From an uncultured cyanobacterium (GTDB lineage Bacteria > Cyanobacteriota > Cyanobacteriia > CAKZMO01): a stretch of 37,992 bases of DNA. The notes under the pieces are model-generated. The model had not been told where the DNA came from and searched no databases. It saw nothing but the letters and a program-made list of their open reading frames with translations. Shown one piece after another: positions 1-9,104 of this stretch. Position 1 is the first letter of the stretch; the number at the start of each line of letters is the position of its first letter. Made by a program: the position numbers and the translations under genes. The stretch is taken from assembly GCA_937128595.1 (NCBI GenBank), contig CAKZMO010000335.1, positions 1 to 37,992 of the forward strand. Direction: 5' to 3'.

Positions 1-10
1 ATTTTTTGTA

Positions 11-108
11 TAGTGCTACGCGCTGAGATAAAACCAATAGTTGATGGAGAAGCCGTGCACCGCGCGGCTTCTCCATCAATATCTGTCCTAACCTATCTGC
101 GCATTGCT
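11..108. repeat. Interspersed hairpin repeat, copy 1
   Basis: This element of about 98 bp recurs in inverted orientation near 33179-33276. Its core is a hairpin: left arm 41-58, a 3-nt loop at 59-61 and right arm 62-79. The 18-bp stem has one G-U wobble at position 56. The flanks, such as TATCTGCGCATTGC at about 94-107, are also conserved between copies, so the shared unit is larger than the hairpin. It may be a MITE-like or REP-like element. No coding capacity was seen. Confidence 0.8.
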
Positions 109-258
109 ATATTTTCAGAGATTTGTTTTTGCAGAAAATAGCGAGTCAAGACGAAGACGATATCGTCTAACGTCATAATGACTGAGGGCATAACAACAGT
201 CTTGTTGATTTACGGGTTGTTGTTTTGCAGGCATTGTTCATTGTTGAGGATTGAAAGT

Positions 259-678
259 ATGACTAGCGCGATTATGGAAACTGAAAAAGGAACCATTACG
301 CTGGATTTGTTTGAACAGGACGCTCCGAACACGGTTCAAAACTTCGTGAAGCTATCGAAAGAAGGGTTTTATGATGGGCTGAACTTTCACCGCGTGATCG
401 ACAACTTTATGATTCAGGGCGGATGTCCTACAGGAACAGGGACAGGAGGCCCTGGCTATCAGATCAAGTGCGAAATTAATTCCAACAAACACTTGGCTGG
501 ATCGTTGTCAATGGCCCATGCTGGAAGGGATACAGGCGGTAGCCAGTTTTTCATCTGCCACGCGCCCCAACCTCATTTGGATGGGATGCATACGGTTTTT
601 GGCAAGACGGAAGACATGGATGTGGTGAATGCCATTCGCAAGGGCGATAAAATTCTCTCAGTCAAAATCGAAGAGTAG
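259..678 (+). CDS. Cyclophilin-type peptidyl-prolyl cis-trans isomerase
   Basis: The product is a 139-residue single-domain cyclophilin that would catalyse cis-trans isomerisation of prolyl bonds. The family core [13 protein letters not shown] carries the catalytic Arg plus Phe and Gln pocket residues, and GGSQFFI and [10 protein letters not shown] follow. The frame is open upstream, but the ATG at 259 has GAGG 9 nt before it and gives the usual length for a small cytoplasmic cyclophilin. No signal peptide or membrane segment is present. argJ begins 28 nt after the stop on the same strand, so the two are probably co-transcribed. The family is certain; the particular substrate is not. Confidence 0.93.
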   Translation: MTSAIMETEKGTITLDLFEQDAPNTVQNFVKLSKEGFYDGLNFHRVIDNFMIQGGCPTGTGTGGPGYQIKCEINSNKHLAGSLSMAHAGRDTGGSQFFICHAPQPHLDGMHTVFGKTEDMDVVNAIRKGDKILSVKIEE

Positions 679-706
679 TTCAGAGACAGGAATAAGGGAG
701 CAGACT

Positions 707-1951
707 ATGGCAGATTGGTGGGCAGTTTCGGGAGGGATTACGGCACCCAAAGGCTATCGAGCCGCTGGCATTGCAGCAGGGCTGAAACCTTCTGGCTCAA
801 ACGACCTGACGATTGTGGTGTCAGATGTTGATGCGATCGCCGCTGGAGTCTTTACAACAAGTCAGGTTCGAGCTGCTTGCGTCGATTACTGCCGCCAACG
901 CCTCGCAGCCAAGCCCTCAGCCCGCGCCATTTTGGTGAATGCTGGACAGGCCAACGCGGGTACTGGAGAAAAAGGCTGGGAGGATGCGCAGGAAAGTGCT
1001 TCCTTAGTTGCCCAAGCGCTAGGCGTTGAATCCGATCAGGTGCTGGTTGCTTCTACAGGAGTGATCGGCCAGCGAATTCGGATGGACGCGATGCGCACAG
1101 GAATTCCCGAAGTCGTGAAGCAAGCGTCTGCTGAAAATGGTGAGATTGCGGCTCAGTCGATTTTGACGACTGATTTGGTGCCCAAGGCGATCGCCCTCGA
1201 AACTCGTCTCCACGATCGCCCCGTTCGCATTGGTGGCATGTCTAAAGGCTCAGGCATGATTCACCCCAATATGGCGACGATGCTAGCGTTTGTGACGTGC
1301 GATGCGGCGGTCTCTTCTCATCTCTGGCAAGACATGCTGGCGCGGGCTGCGGACAAGAGCTTCAACCAGATTACGGTGGATGGAGATACCAGTACGAACG
1401 ATTCTCTATTTGCCCTGTCCAACGGTCAGTCTCGAACACCTGCGATTATGGAACCTGGCTCCGATGCCGATCGCTTAGAAGCGATGCTGACAGAGGTGTG
1501 TATTCACCTCGCGAAGGCGATCGCCCGCGATGGCGAAGGAGCAACTTGCCTCATCGAAGTTCAGGTTACAGGAGCGGCAGACGATCAGGCCGCGCGACGG
1601 ATCGCCCGCACGGTGGCTGGGTCGTCTCTAGTGAAGTCTGCGGTGTTTGGCCGTGATCCCAACTGGGGCCGGATTGCTGCCGCTGCTGGGCGAGCTGGAG
1701 TCTCATTCGACATGGCACAGCTCGATATTGATTTAGGCTCGTTTGCATTGATGCGTCAGGGGCAACCCCTAGAGTTTGATCGGCAAGCCGCGAGTCAGTA
1801 TCTCAAGCAAGCTGCTGAAGGCGCTTACCTGTCCGGTGAAGATACTGTCTTGATCACCATTAGCGTCGGTTCTGGTGGGGGATCAGGAACGGCCTGGGGA
1901 TGTGATCTCAGCTACGACTACGTGAGAATTAACGCGGACTACACCACGTAG
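707..1951 (+). CDS. argJ: ArgJ, bifunctional glutamate N-acetyltransferase / amino-acid acetyltransferase
   Basis: ArgJ moves the acetyl group from N-acetylornithine to glutamate, recycling it in arginine synthesis; bifunctional forms also use acetyl-CoA. The 414-residue length fits the family. The self-cleavage motif HPNMATMLAF is intact, with the nucleophilic Thr at about residue 191, where ArgJ precursors split into alpha and beta chains. Other family stretches are GMSKGSGMIHP, NQITVDGDTSTND and FGRDPNWGRI. The ATG at 707 is preceded by GGGAG at 6 nt; the open frame upstream overlaps the cyclophilin and is not needed. It appears to be the second gene of a two-gene operon. Whether it is mono- or bifunctional cannot be read from the sequence. 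Confidence 0.97.
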   Translation: MADWWAVSGGITAPKGYRAAGIAAGLKPSGSNDLTIVVSDVDAIAAGVFTTSQVRAACVDYCRQRLAAKPSARAILVNAGQANAGTGEKGWEDAQESASLVAQALGVESDQVLVASTGVIGQRIRMDAMRTGIPEVVKQASAENGEIAAQSILTTDLVPKAIALETRLHDRPVRIGGMSKGSGMIHPNMATMLAFVTCDAAVSSHLWQDMLARAADKSFNQITVDGDTSTNDSLFALSNGQSRTPAIMEPGSDADRLEAMLTEVCIHLAKAIARDGEGATCLIEVQVTGAADDQAARRIARTVAGSSLVKSAVFGRDPNWGRIAAAAGRAGVSFDMAQLDIDLGSFALMRQGQPLEFDRQAASQYLKQAAEGAYLSGEDTVLITISVGSGGGSGTAWGCDLSYDYVRINADYTT

Positions 1952-1969
1952 ATAGGGCACAGATAGAGT

Positions 1970-2009
1970 TCGCGATCGCCAGGCAGTCTGAATTGTGTGG
2001 CGATCGCGA
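1970..2009 (+). terminator. Hairpin after argJ built from two HIP1 octamers
   Basis: A 12-bp perfect stem (1970-1981 with 1998-2009) encloses a 16-nt loop 18 nt after the argJ stop. Each arm holds GCGATCGC. No U-tract follows, so it is a possible non-canonical terminator or 3'-end stabiliser, not a classical intrinsic terminator. Confidence 0.4.
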
Positions 2010-2022
2010 GGATCATGATTCA

Positions 2023-2066
2023 TGTGATTCCGATCACGACACTGCGCCAGAGTGATCACTGTCACA
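2023..2066. promoter_or_regulatory. Two tandem CRP-like palindromes
   Basis: Positions 2023-2038 read TGTGA-N6-TCACG and positions 2051-2066 read AGTGA-N6-TCACA. Each differs by one base from the TGTGA-N6-TCACA consensus used by CRP and the cyanobacterial cAMP receptor SyCRP1. The centres are 28 bp apart. A TTAAAAT box at 2095-2101 could be a -10 element, which would put the second site near -50. The nearest downstream gene is the CHAT gene at 2566, implying a long leader or an unseen short transcript. Function is inferred. Confidence 0.4.
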
Positions 2067-2565
2067 ATACTGATCCAGGCGCTAAATTTGCGCGTTAAAA
2101 TAAACCTAGAATCAGGATTTGAAATAACTACTTTCGCTGTTACCGACGGTCATTAGAAATCGCTGACGCATTCATGCGATGAAATGAGGCGAGGCAAATG
2201 ATTTCTATTTGTTGAGACTAGCGGCAATCTTTTGAAAATTGTCGGATGAGGCGATCGCAAGATTGAAGTCTGTGATCAACTCGACTCAACTCGAAGCGTG
2301 ACTTGGTTTGATCACTAAACCAAGCTTCAAAAGATAAGACCGTTGGGAAACGCGACAGGCTTAGTGCTACTACCAGACGCGGCTGGAAGTGTGATGACAG
2401 TTTGACATGGTGATGTTGTTACCGTGGATATGCTGCCTGCACTTTTGCGCAAACCCATAGAAGATGAATGACTAATCAGTCTTCCAATTTGCTGAGGCTG
2501 TTTAGCGTTCATGGCTTCACCTTCGATATTGATGAGGCAAATCACTTAGGGAGGGTGCTGGAGTA
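2067..2565 (+). other. Non-coding leader region before the CHAT gene
   Basis: No convincing gene was seen here. It holds the putative -10 box at 2095-2101 and a hairpin at 2293-2328, with an 8-bp perfect stem (2302-2309 with 2317-2324) extended by GAAG/CTTC across a 5-nt bulge. If transcription starts near 2108, the CHAT mRNA would have a structured 5' leader of about 460 nt. A small RNA is an alternative. Confidence 0.35.
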
Positions 2566-5500
2566 GTGACCCAAGAATTTCATATCTCGGTAACCCCAGT
2601 ACGGGACAACGAATATTGGGTGCGAACGGAACATGTCGCACCGGGTGTTCCCTTGGCCGATGAGCAGTTTGTTTGGCCCGTTCAAGACTGGCTCGAACAG
2701 GCACGACATTTGATGAATGACCCTCTGGTGGGGTTGTTGCAGGGGAGTCCTCCAAGTCGGATGGGAGACTCGTCAGCGGGCGATCGCGCTCTATCTGGAT
2801 CATCTAACGAACCGTCCGCCAAAAGCTTGGTTGATCTGGGGCGGTTGCTCTATGAAGCTCTATTTCAAGGACGGCTACGCGATAGCTGGATGACAGCCCA
2901 GGGCATCGCGCAGCATCGAGGTGAAGTCCTGCGGTTGCGGTTGGGGCTAAAAGGCTCTTATCTGCCGCGATTACCTTGGGAAGTCCTCAATGGTGGACAT
3001 CGTCTCTATGCGGGTTCTTCTCGTCCCTTAGCAACGGGGACAGACATCTTATTTTCTCGCTATCAGCCAGGAATGGGTATGTTGGGGGCGATCGCTCATC
3101 CAACGGCTCCCAAGCCTAGGCAAACCCTACGGCTGCTGATGGCGATCGCAGCACCCAACGATCAGCAACGCTTGCAGCTAAAGCAAGAAGCCGAGCACCT
3201 ACAGCAGGAACTCAAGCTACAGACAGAACTGTTGCAAAACAGTGCAATGATCGGAACCTTGCCCGACATCCAGGTCACGATTCTAGAGCAGCCTGGACGA
3301 GAGCAACTGGCTCAGGCACTGGAGCAAGGGAATTATCAAATCTTTCATTTTGCGGGTCACAGCGAGCTGAGTTCTGCTGGAGGTCAGCTCTATCTTGTCA
3401 ATCGTCAGACAGGTCTGAGCGAACTGATGAGTGGCGATGATCTAGCTGGCCTGTTGGTGAACAACGGCATTCAAATGGCTGTGTTTAACTCCTGTCGAGG
3501 AGCGTACACCGCCAACATGTCACCTGAGAACAGCACCGATGATCGCAGCTTGACTGAAGCGTTGGTGAGCCAAGGCGTGCCTGCTGTGCTTGCCATGGCA
3601 GAGCAAATCCCAGACGATGTGGCACTCACCTTGGCTCGTCTGTTTTATCGCAATCTCAAGCAGGACTATCCAGTTGATCTGAGTCTGAGTCGGGCACGAC
3701 AGGGCCTGGTCTCGGCCTATAGCTCTCAGCAGCTTTACTGGGCGTTACCCATTCTCTACATGCACCCAGAGTTTGATGGGTACTTGACATCGGGCGATCG
3801 CGCGTTAGAAAATCCTGCCGATTCTCTGATTCGCAGCCCCCAGTCATCTATTGTGTCTCCGATATCAGCGTCACATTTGGGACAGCAAGCCCCTCTAATC
3901 CAATCGCTGAATACTTCTGACCAGACCGAAGCGAATGTTTCTAGAGCAGAACATTTTACTGAGCAGGGCATTGAGAATTCTGATATTGCTGCGGTCAATC
4001 GTGAGGCGCTCGCTAATGCCGATGCAGTCATGTCTCCTGATATTCAAGATGGTGAGGCAGACTGTCAAAGTACTGAAGAATTAAGCGCTGGAGAATTGGC
4101 AGCTCCTGCTGAGGAGTTAGGGCAGGCTGAGAATTGGACTCAGGCCACCGATGAGGTAGCAGAAGAAGCCTCGTCATCGGGAGATTTAAATCACTTCTCC
4201 TATTCTACTGAAGACCAGCATGGTGTAGAAAATCTCTCTGAGCAACAACAAGAGCCGGAGCCAACTCGAAGTTTTGAGGACGTCGAAGCAGTAACTGATG
4301 AAGTTTCTGCTGCCGAGCTTGATCTCGGCTCGTCAGTTCATTCGTTCAACGACACTTCTTCTGGAAATGGTGAAGTCGCAACTGACGATTTTTTCCTGCC
4401 TGAAGATGATTTGAAGGTCTTTGATGAAGGTCTCGCGACAGAGGAAGAGGCAGCGACTGAGGCTGAACTAGATGAGGAAGTCAGTACCTGGAGTTTGGTT
4501 GAAGAGCTGAAAGGGTCAGATATCCGTGCTGTTGACAATGGCTCCAATGCTTCGGCAAACCCTGCATTGCAAGACGATGCTTTCACCCATGAAATGTCTG
4601 GCAACGGATCGGAGGAAAACGTTGAGGGCCTCAATGGTTCTGATTCGTTTGCATCTGTGGGCAATAGTTCGAACTCCCAGAACCTGACTGAGATGCTTCA
4701 AGACAGCGAAAGTCAGCTTTCCTCTGATTCAGCGGCAGAGGGTGGTTGGACAAACGATCATGTCTCGGTTGAAGCGGATGAGGATATGTCAGCGGATGAG
4801 GATACTGGATCGGCGGAATCCGGAAATCACCAGCTACAAGTGGTGTCGTCGAGCGCCTTAGTGCCCGCTGGGACGGATGACGAAGAAGAAGTGCATCATC
4901 AGCGGCCTCGACGAAATTTGAAAAAGGTGCTGTTGTTGCCGCTTGCAGGTGTGGCCGGAGCGGTGATCGTAGTGTTGGGACATAACCTCTTCCCCACTCT
5001 TGACGCCGTCAATTCGCCGACTGAAGTCAGCCAGTCCAATGTGGAATTGGAAGATTTACCTCAAGCTAGCACCAGCGATGTTGTCAGATTTGCCAATGTA
5101 AGTTTTAGTCAGAGCGACTTACCTGCTGGACAGGCAGCAGTAGAAGAGTTGTTGAAGCGAGGTTCTGTTGATGAAGCCAAGAGTGCATTGGAGACAGTGC
5201 CTGATGATCAGATTAGCGATCCTCTTGTCACCTTTTTGCAGGGACGCTTAGTTTGGGAAAACCTCAACCAAGGCGAGACAGACGCAGCGATTCAAGATGT
5301 TAGTAGCTACTGGACGTTTGCAGCGAGTCAGGCGGACAACCCTCTCTATTACAACGCCCTAGGCTTTGCTCATTACCGTCAAAATCGGTTTCACGATGCG
5401 ATCATCGCATGGCAAGAGGCGCTGGAAACTCTGGAAGTTCAGGGAGAGGCGGTGATGCCGAATCCAAAGACGGGCACAGAGGTGTCGTACTCTGAGGATT

Positions 5501-5751
5501 TGCCAAATGGAACTGTGTCCAACCCTGAGGCTCTGACGGCTTATGCCGGGATTGCGCTCGCTCTGGCACAACTTTCAGTCTCCTCCGAAAGTCAACCCCA
5601 TGATGCTCTGAGTCGTGCGATTCAGATTCAGCAGGTGGTGCTACAGAGTGATCCGGCAGGATTTTCCCCTGAAGCACTGGCTCAAAGCTGGTTATGGACT
5701 GAGGCAACCATCCAAGAGTGGCAACTCTTGACTCAGATTCGTCCTCAGTAG
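2566..5751 (+). CDS. Membrane-anchored CHAT-domain protein with acidic linker and TPR-like C-terminus
   Basis: This 1061-residue protein has a caspase-like CHAT domain at about residues 130-410. HFAGHS supplies the catalytic His at about 265 and FNSCRGA the catalytic Cys at about 310, so the dyad looks intact. Residues of about 420-780 form a long Asp/Glu/Ser/Thr-rich, probably disordered linker. A basic patch (RPRRNLKK) precedes one hydrophobic segment at about 788-809, then comes a C-terminal region with a TPR-like helix pair near LYYNALGFAHYRQNRFHDAI. By the positive-inside rule the CHAT part is cytoplasmic and the TPR part is across the membrane. The GTG start has GGGAGG about 10 nt upstream. 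CHAT proteins are proteases of regulated cell death and immunity. The substrate and activator are unknown and no obvious partner lies beside it. Confidence 0.85.
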   Translation: MTQEFHISVTPVRDNEYWVRTEHVAPGVPLADEQFVWPVQDWLEQARHLMNDPLVGLLQGSPPSRMGDSSAGDRALSGSSNEPSAKSLVDLGRLLYEALFQGRLRDSWMTAQGIAQHRGEVLRLRLGLKGSYLPRLPWEVLNGGHRLYAGSSRPLATGTDILFSRYQPGMGMLGAIAHPTAPKPRQTLRLLMAIAAPNDQQRLQLKQEAEHLQQELKLQTELLQNSAMIGTLPDIQVTILEQPGREQLAQALEQGNYQIFHFAGHSELSSAGGQLYLVNRQTGLSELMSGDDLAGLLVNNGIQMAVFNSCRGAYTANMSPENSTDDRSLTEALVSQGVPAVLAMAEQIPDDVALTLARLFYRNLKQDYPVDLSLSRARQGLVSAYSSQQLYWALPILYMHPEFDGYLTSGDRALENPADSLIRSPQSSIVSPISASHLGQQAPLIQSLNTSDQTEANVSRAEHFTEQGIENSDIAAVNREALANADAVMSPDIQDGEADCQSTEELSAGELAAPAEELGQAENWTQATDEVAEEASSSGDLNHFSYSTEDQHGVENLSEQQQEPEPTRSFEDVEAVTDEVSAAELDLGSSVHSFNDTSSGNGEVATDDFFLPEDDLKVFDEGLATEEEAATEAELDEEVSTWSLVEELKGSDIRAVDNGSNASANPALQDDAFTHEMSGNGSEENVEGLNGSDSFASVGNSSNSQNLTEMLQDSESQLSSDSAAEGGWTNDHVSVEADEDMSADEDTGSAESGNHQLQVVSSSALVPAGTDDEEEVHHQRPRRNLKKVLLLPLAGVAGAVIVVLGHNLFPTLDAVNSPTEVSQSNVELEDLPQASTSDVVRFANVSFSQSDLPAGQAAVEELLKRGSVDEAKSALETVPDDQISDPLVTFLQGRLVWENLNQGETDAAIQDVSSYWTFAASQADNPLYYNALGFAHYRQNRFHDAIIAWQEALETLEVQGEAVMPNPKTGTEVSYSEDLPNGTVSNPEALTAYAGIALALAQLSVSSESQPHDALSRAIQIQQVVLQSDPAGFSPEALAQSWLWTEATIQEWQLLTQIRPQ

Positions 5752-5808
5752 GGTTGAGGATGATGGAGCTGAGGGCGATCGCGCTAAATGGCATCAAGGC
5801 TGTCGGTT

Positions 5809-6885
5809 CTAGCGCGATTGAGGCGCGTGGCGCTCGATCGCTAGCTTCACCAACCGATCGACTAAATCTTCAAAATCGACTCCGCTGGATTCCCACAGCA
5901 TGGGATACATACTCGTCGCTGTGAATCCAGGCAGGGTGTTGATCTCGTTGATGAAAACTTCTCCTGTGGACTCAACATAGAAAAAGTCCACTCTAGAAAT
6001 GCCTGAGCCGTCCACAGCCTGAAATGCTTGAATCGCCATCTCTTGAATTTTGCGGGCGATCGCTTCTGGCAAATCTGCGGGAATGTGAACTTGAGAAAGC
6101 CCCTCAGTATATTTTGTTTCGTAGTCGTAGAAGTCGCTGTCAAATGTGATTTCACCAACCACTGAGACCTTGGGGGTGTCATTGCCCAACACAGCACATT
6201 CCACTTCTCTGGCCTCAACACCCGATTCCACGACTAATCGACGGTCGAAGCTAGCCGCATTGTCGAGGGCGGCTTCAAGCTCGTCGCGCGATCGCACTTT
6301 GTGAATGCCAACCGATGAGCCTAAATTAGCAGGCTTTACAAAACAGGGATATCCCAGCTTTTTTTCAATGCGATCGCATAGCTCAGGAAACACACAGGGA
6401 TTAGACCACACTTCTGCTCGGTTGACCGCAATGTAGGGGACTTGCGGCAGTCCGGCTTCGGCAAACATCATTTTTGTGGCAATTTTATCCATGCCCGCAG
6501 AAGACGCCAAGACACCAGCACCAACATAGGGCACCTGCATCAACTGCAACAATCCCTGAAGGGTTCCATCTTCGCCGTTGGGGCCATGCAACACTGGAAA
6601 CCAAACATCAACGTTGGCTGCGCTTGCGGGAAACGTCCAGCGAGAGGCCGTATTTGCAACAGGGTCGTCAGAGTCCGAGGGAGGAGACCCTGCTGACAAG
6701 ACCGATGCAGCCTTGTCAGTACTCTGCCAAAGGCCGTTTTTCTGAATGTAAAACGGATGCAGTTGATAACGCGCATTATTTTTCTCAGTGGCAAATGCAC
6801 GGGCGATCGCCTGTGCAGAACGAATAGAGACCTCGTGCTCTCCAGACTGCCCTCCAAACAAAAGACCGATCTGCTGTTTTGCCAT
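5809..6885 (-). CDS. ddl: D-alanine--D-alanine ligase
   Basis: Ddl joins two D-alanines with ATP to supply the peptidoglycan stem terminus in the cytoplasm. The 358-residue product starts with the family signature [31 protein letters not shown] and [12 protein letters not shown] follow, then the ATP-grasp stretch with [16 protein letters not shown], and [12 protein letters not shown] with metal-binding Glu and Asn. The ATG at 6885 begins [12 protein letters not shown]; a TTG 15 nt upstream would add only five residues. The gene converges on the CHAT gene with 57 nt between stops. The DUF4079 gene lies upstream on the same strand, separated by a hairpin. Confidence 0.97.
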   Translation of the reverse strand: MAKQQIGLLFGGQSGEHEVSIRSAQAIARAFATEKNNARYQLHPFYIQKNGLWQSTDKAASVLSAGSPPSDSDDPVANTASRWTFPASAANVDVWFPVLHGPNGEDGTLQGLLQLMQVPYVGAGVLASSAGMDKIATKMMFAEAGLPQVPYIAVNRAEVWSNPCVFPELCDRIEKKLGYPCFVKPANLGSSVGIHKVRSRDELEAALDNAASFDRRLVVESGVEAREVECAVLGNDTPKVSVVGEITFDSDFYDYETKYTEGLSQVHIPADLPEAIARKIQEMAIQAFQAVDGSGISRVDFFYVESTGEVFINEINTLPGFTATSMYPMLWESSGVDFEDLVDRLVKLAIERHAPQSR

Positions 6886-7017
6886 GCCAATGGACTCCAA
6901 TGCGGACGAAAGTTGTCAATCCACGTGTTTCACTGCGTTAGAACCGAATGAAAGTCGATAGCGGATTGAAACCCTAGCCTACCCGCAGTGTTAACTTTTC
7001 TCAAGACAGGATCTTTT

Positions 7018-7053
7018 GGGTCTGCTGTGTTTCGATGGATTCACAGCAGACCC
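7018..7053 (-). terminator. Perfect hairpin between the DUF4079 gene and ddl
   Basis: Twelve-bp perfect arms (7018-7029 and 7042-7053, GGGTCTGCTGTG and its complement) flank a 12-nt loop. It sits 18 nt after the stop of the minus-strand DUF4079 gene. On that strand it is followed by AAAAG, not a U-run, so it is a terminator-like structure of uncertain strength. Confidence 0.5.
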
Positions 7054-7071
7054 CGTTCGTCAGGGCTGACC

Positions 7072-7551
7072 CTATGCTCCCATCATTGAATCGATGATCT
7101 TTTTGACGATTTGCATTCCAGTCACAGCCTGCCACGCGAACAGACTCACTAAGAGTATGTTGATGCCAACATGAGTTTTTCTCGCCCAGATTTTGCCCTT
7201 TTGCATGAGGGGAGTGAGCGACGCCGATGTTGCAATCAATCCGGTCATGCCCAATCCAGCTAACAGGTGAGGGCCAACAAACAGCTTGTCATTGTTGATG
7301 TATGTCACAGCCATGCCGCCAATGGTGCCTAAAACCATCAGCGTCAAAATGATGCTACCTACCTGGTGGTGCTTGATGTTGAACTTCCCTTTGATGAGTT
7401 CTTTGCGAGTTTCTGCGTCAGCGGTGCGCGTTTTTTTGACTTTGATGCCTAAATATAAGGCGTAGATGGTCAATGCAAACAGCGCCCACATCATCAGTGG
7501 ATGAAAGAAATTTAGCCAAGGTTTGATCGAGTCGGGAAACAGTGCATCCAT
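7072..7551 (-). CDS. DUF4079-family membrane protein
   Basis: This 159-residue protein has four predicted membrane helices, at about residues 18-36, 65-85, 93-113 and 129-149. Histidines sit at helix ends: FFHP (17), KHHQ (61-62), GPHLLAG (95) and KTHVGIN (127). The layout resembles cytochrome b561-type haem-binding bundles, and I recognise the cyanobacterial DUF4079 family. Haem binding or electron transfer is an inference, as the family has no settled function. A second, divergent member with matching histidines lies at 23357-23809. hfq is upstream on the same strand with a 186-nt gap. Confidence 0.8.
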   Translation of the reverse strand: MDALFPDSIKPWLNFFHPLMMWALFALTIYALYLGIKVKKTRTADAETRKELIKGKFNIKHHQVGSIILTLMVLGTIGGMAVTYINNDKLFVGPHLLAGLGMTGLIATSASLTPLMQKGKIWARKTHVGINILLVSLFAWQAVTGMQIVKKIIDSMMGA

Positions 7552-7737
7552 AGGAAATGAAGAAAATACAGTTGTGAGTCTACGAACTCTCTAATCTTAA
7601 AACTCTTTAAAGGTTTTTCTCAGCTAAACGGGTTACCAGATTTGAAAAAAGGTGTAATGCATAGAGTTTTCAGCCACCGTTTGCCAATACGCTAGGGAGA
7701 ATTGGCAAGTTGCTTTTATCGCTGCCTTGGGTTCGTT

Positions 7738-7953
7738 CTAGATTTTGGGCTTTAAGAAAACGATGGACTGCCGCCAGACAACGGTTTGCTGGTCATAGTG
7801 ATCGACGACACAGAGACAGTTTGAGTCTTGCCATTTCAGCTTGCCGACAATCAAATCATCTGTTGCCAGTTTGAGTTCAACTTCTTGCTCTTCTCGAATC
7901 AGAGTTTGAATAAGGCGGACGCTTGGGAGTCCCGTTTCTAGATCAATGGACAT
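7738..7953 (-). CDS. hfq: Cyanobacterial-type Hfq
   Basis: This 71-residue Sm-like protein begins MSIDLETGLPSVRLIQTLI and ends with VVWRQSIVFLKPKI. The second Sm motif, LCVVDHYDQQTVVWRQSIVF, is clear. The ATG at 7953 has AAGGAA about 7 nt upstream; a TTG further out at 7980 is less likely. Cyanobacterial Hfq is known to have weak RNA-binding surfaces and, in Synechocystis, to act in type IV pilus motility through PilB1. Divergent placement with dapF is a recurrent cyanobacterial arrangement and supports the call. The shared intergenic region (7954-8230) should hold both promoters; no box was assigned. Confidence 0.93.
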   Translation of the reverse strand: MSIDLETGLPSVRLIQTLIREEQEVELKLATDDLIVGKLKWQDSNCLCVVDHYDQQTVVWRQSIVFLKPKI

Positions 7954-8230
7954 GTTTGCATTTCCTTTTTTGGAGGACAACGAACGAAATGGATGAAGCT
8001 GATGTTAAGTCAGTCTTCCGTGTCAAATCAGTTTAGAGGATGCTCTGTGTCAGAGTCCTGTTACCAAAGTTCATCAATGCACAGGATCATTTTCAACTGC
8101 TCCCTTTACTCTACTGAACTCTATTGTCTCAACAAGCTTTTTCTGAAATCTGATGGCTCAAAGAGCAAATGCTTACAGTATGGCTGTCTTCAGAGCGTTA
8201 ATATCTACAACAGTAACGGGTGAGACCAAG

Positions 8231-9082
8231 ATGACCATCGAATTTGCAAAGTATCACGGGTTGGGAAACGATTTTATTCTTATTGATAACCGTCATCAGG
8301 ATACACCCTGCCTCACACCAGAAGATGCTGTGAAGTGGTGCGATCGCCATTTTGGTATTGGGGCAGATGGGGTGATCTTTGCTCTGCCGGGTCAGGAGGG
8401 TACAGATTACAACATGCGCATCTTTAACTCGGATGGCTCGGAGCCAGAGATGTGTGGCAACGGCATTCGCTGTCTCGCTCGTTTTCTGGGCGATTTGGAA
8501 GGCATTTCGCTCGATAGCCATAAGACGTATCGCATCCATACGCTCGCGGGTCTAATCTCGCCTCAGCTTCAGGATGGCGGCATGGTGACGGTTGATATGG
8601 GGTTGCCTCAACTTTTGGCGACTGAGATTCCCACAACTCTGGCGGAGCCTGACAAGAAAGTGATTGATGTGGCTCTGGAGGTTGAGGACAAAACTTGGCA
8701 AGTGACCTGTGTCAGCATGGGCAACCCTCACTGCATTACTTTTGTAAACGATGCAGAAGCGATCGCCCTTGCTGATCTGGGCCCAAAATTTGAGCATCAC
8801 TCTGCGTTTCCTCAACGGATCAATACCGAATTTATTGAAGTTATTCGGCGCGACTATCTGAAGATGCGTGTATGGGAGCGGGGGGCAGGGGCTACTCTCG
8901 CCTGTGGCACTGGAGCCTGTGCTGCGTTGGTCGCGGCTGTGCTAAATGATCTGAGCGATCGCCAAGCTACGGTCGAACTGCCAGGTGGATGTCTCACCAT
9001 CCGTTGGGATGATGCTGATCAGCATCTTTATATGACAGGGCCTGCAAAGCTTGTCTTTTCTGGCAAGCAAGAGTCGCTCTGA
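8231..9082 (+). CDS. dapF: Diaminopimelate epimerase
   Basis: DapF interconverts LL- and meso-diaminopimelate without cofactor, the last step before lysine and the peptidoglycan cross-linking residue. The product is 283 residues, close to the family norm. Both catalytic cysteines are present: MCGNGIRC with Cys75, and ACGTGACAA with Cys225. The N-terminus [15 protein letters not shown] and the motif [11 protein letters not shown] are typical. The ATG at 8231 fits the family start; 26 upstream in-frame codons look non-coding. The gene is divergent from hfq and ends 22 nt from the convergent larE stop. No hairpin is evident between them. Confidence 0.97.
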   Translation: MTIEFAKYHGLGNDFILIDNRHQDTPCLTPEDAVKWCDRHFGIGADGVIFALPGQEGTDYNMRIFNSDGSEPEMCGNGIRCLARFLGDLEGISLDSHKTYRIHTLAGLISPQLQDGGMVTVDMGLPQLLATEIPTTLAEPDKKVIDVALEVEDKTWQVTCVSMGNPHCITFVNDAEAIALADLGPKFEHHSAFPQRINTEFIEVIRRDYLKMRVWERGAGATLACGTGACAALVAAVLNDLSDRQATVELPGGCLTIRWDDADQHLYMTGPAKLVFSGKQESL

Positions 9083-9104
9083 GAAAAAGAAAAATCCCGA
9101 AGAC

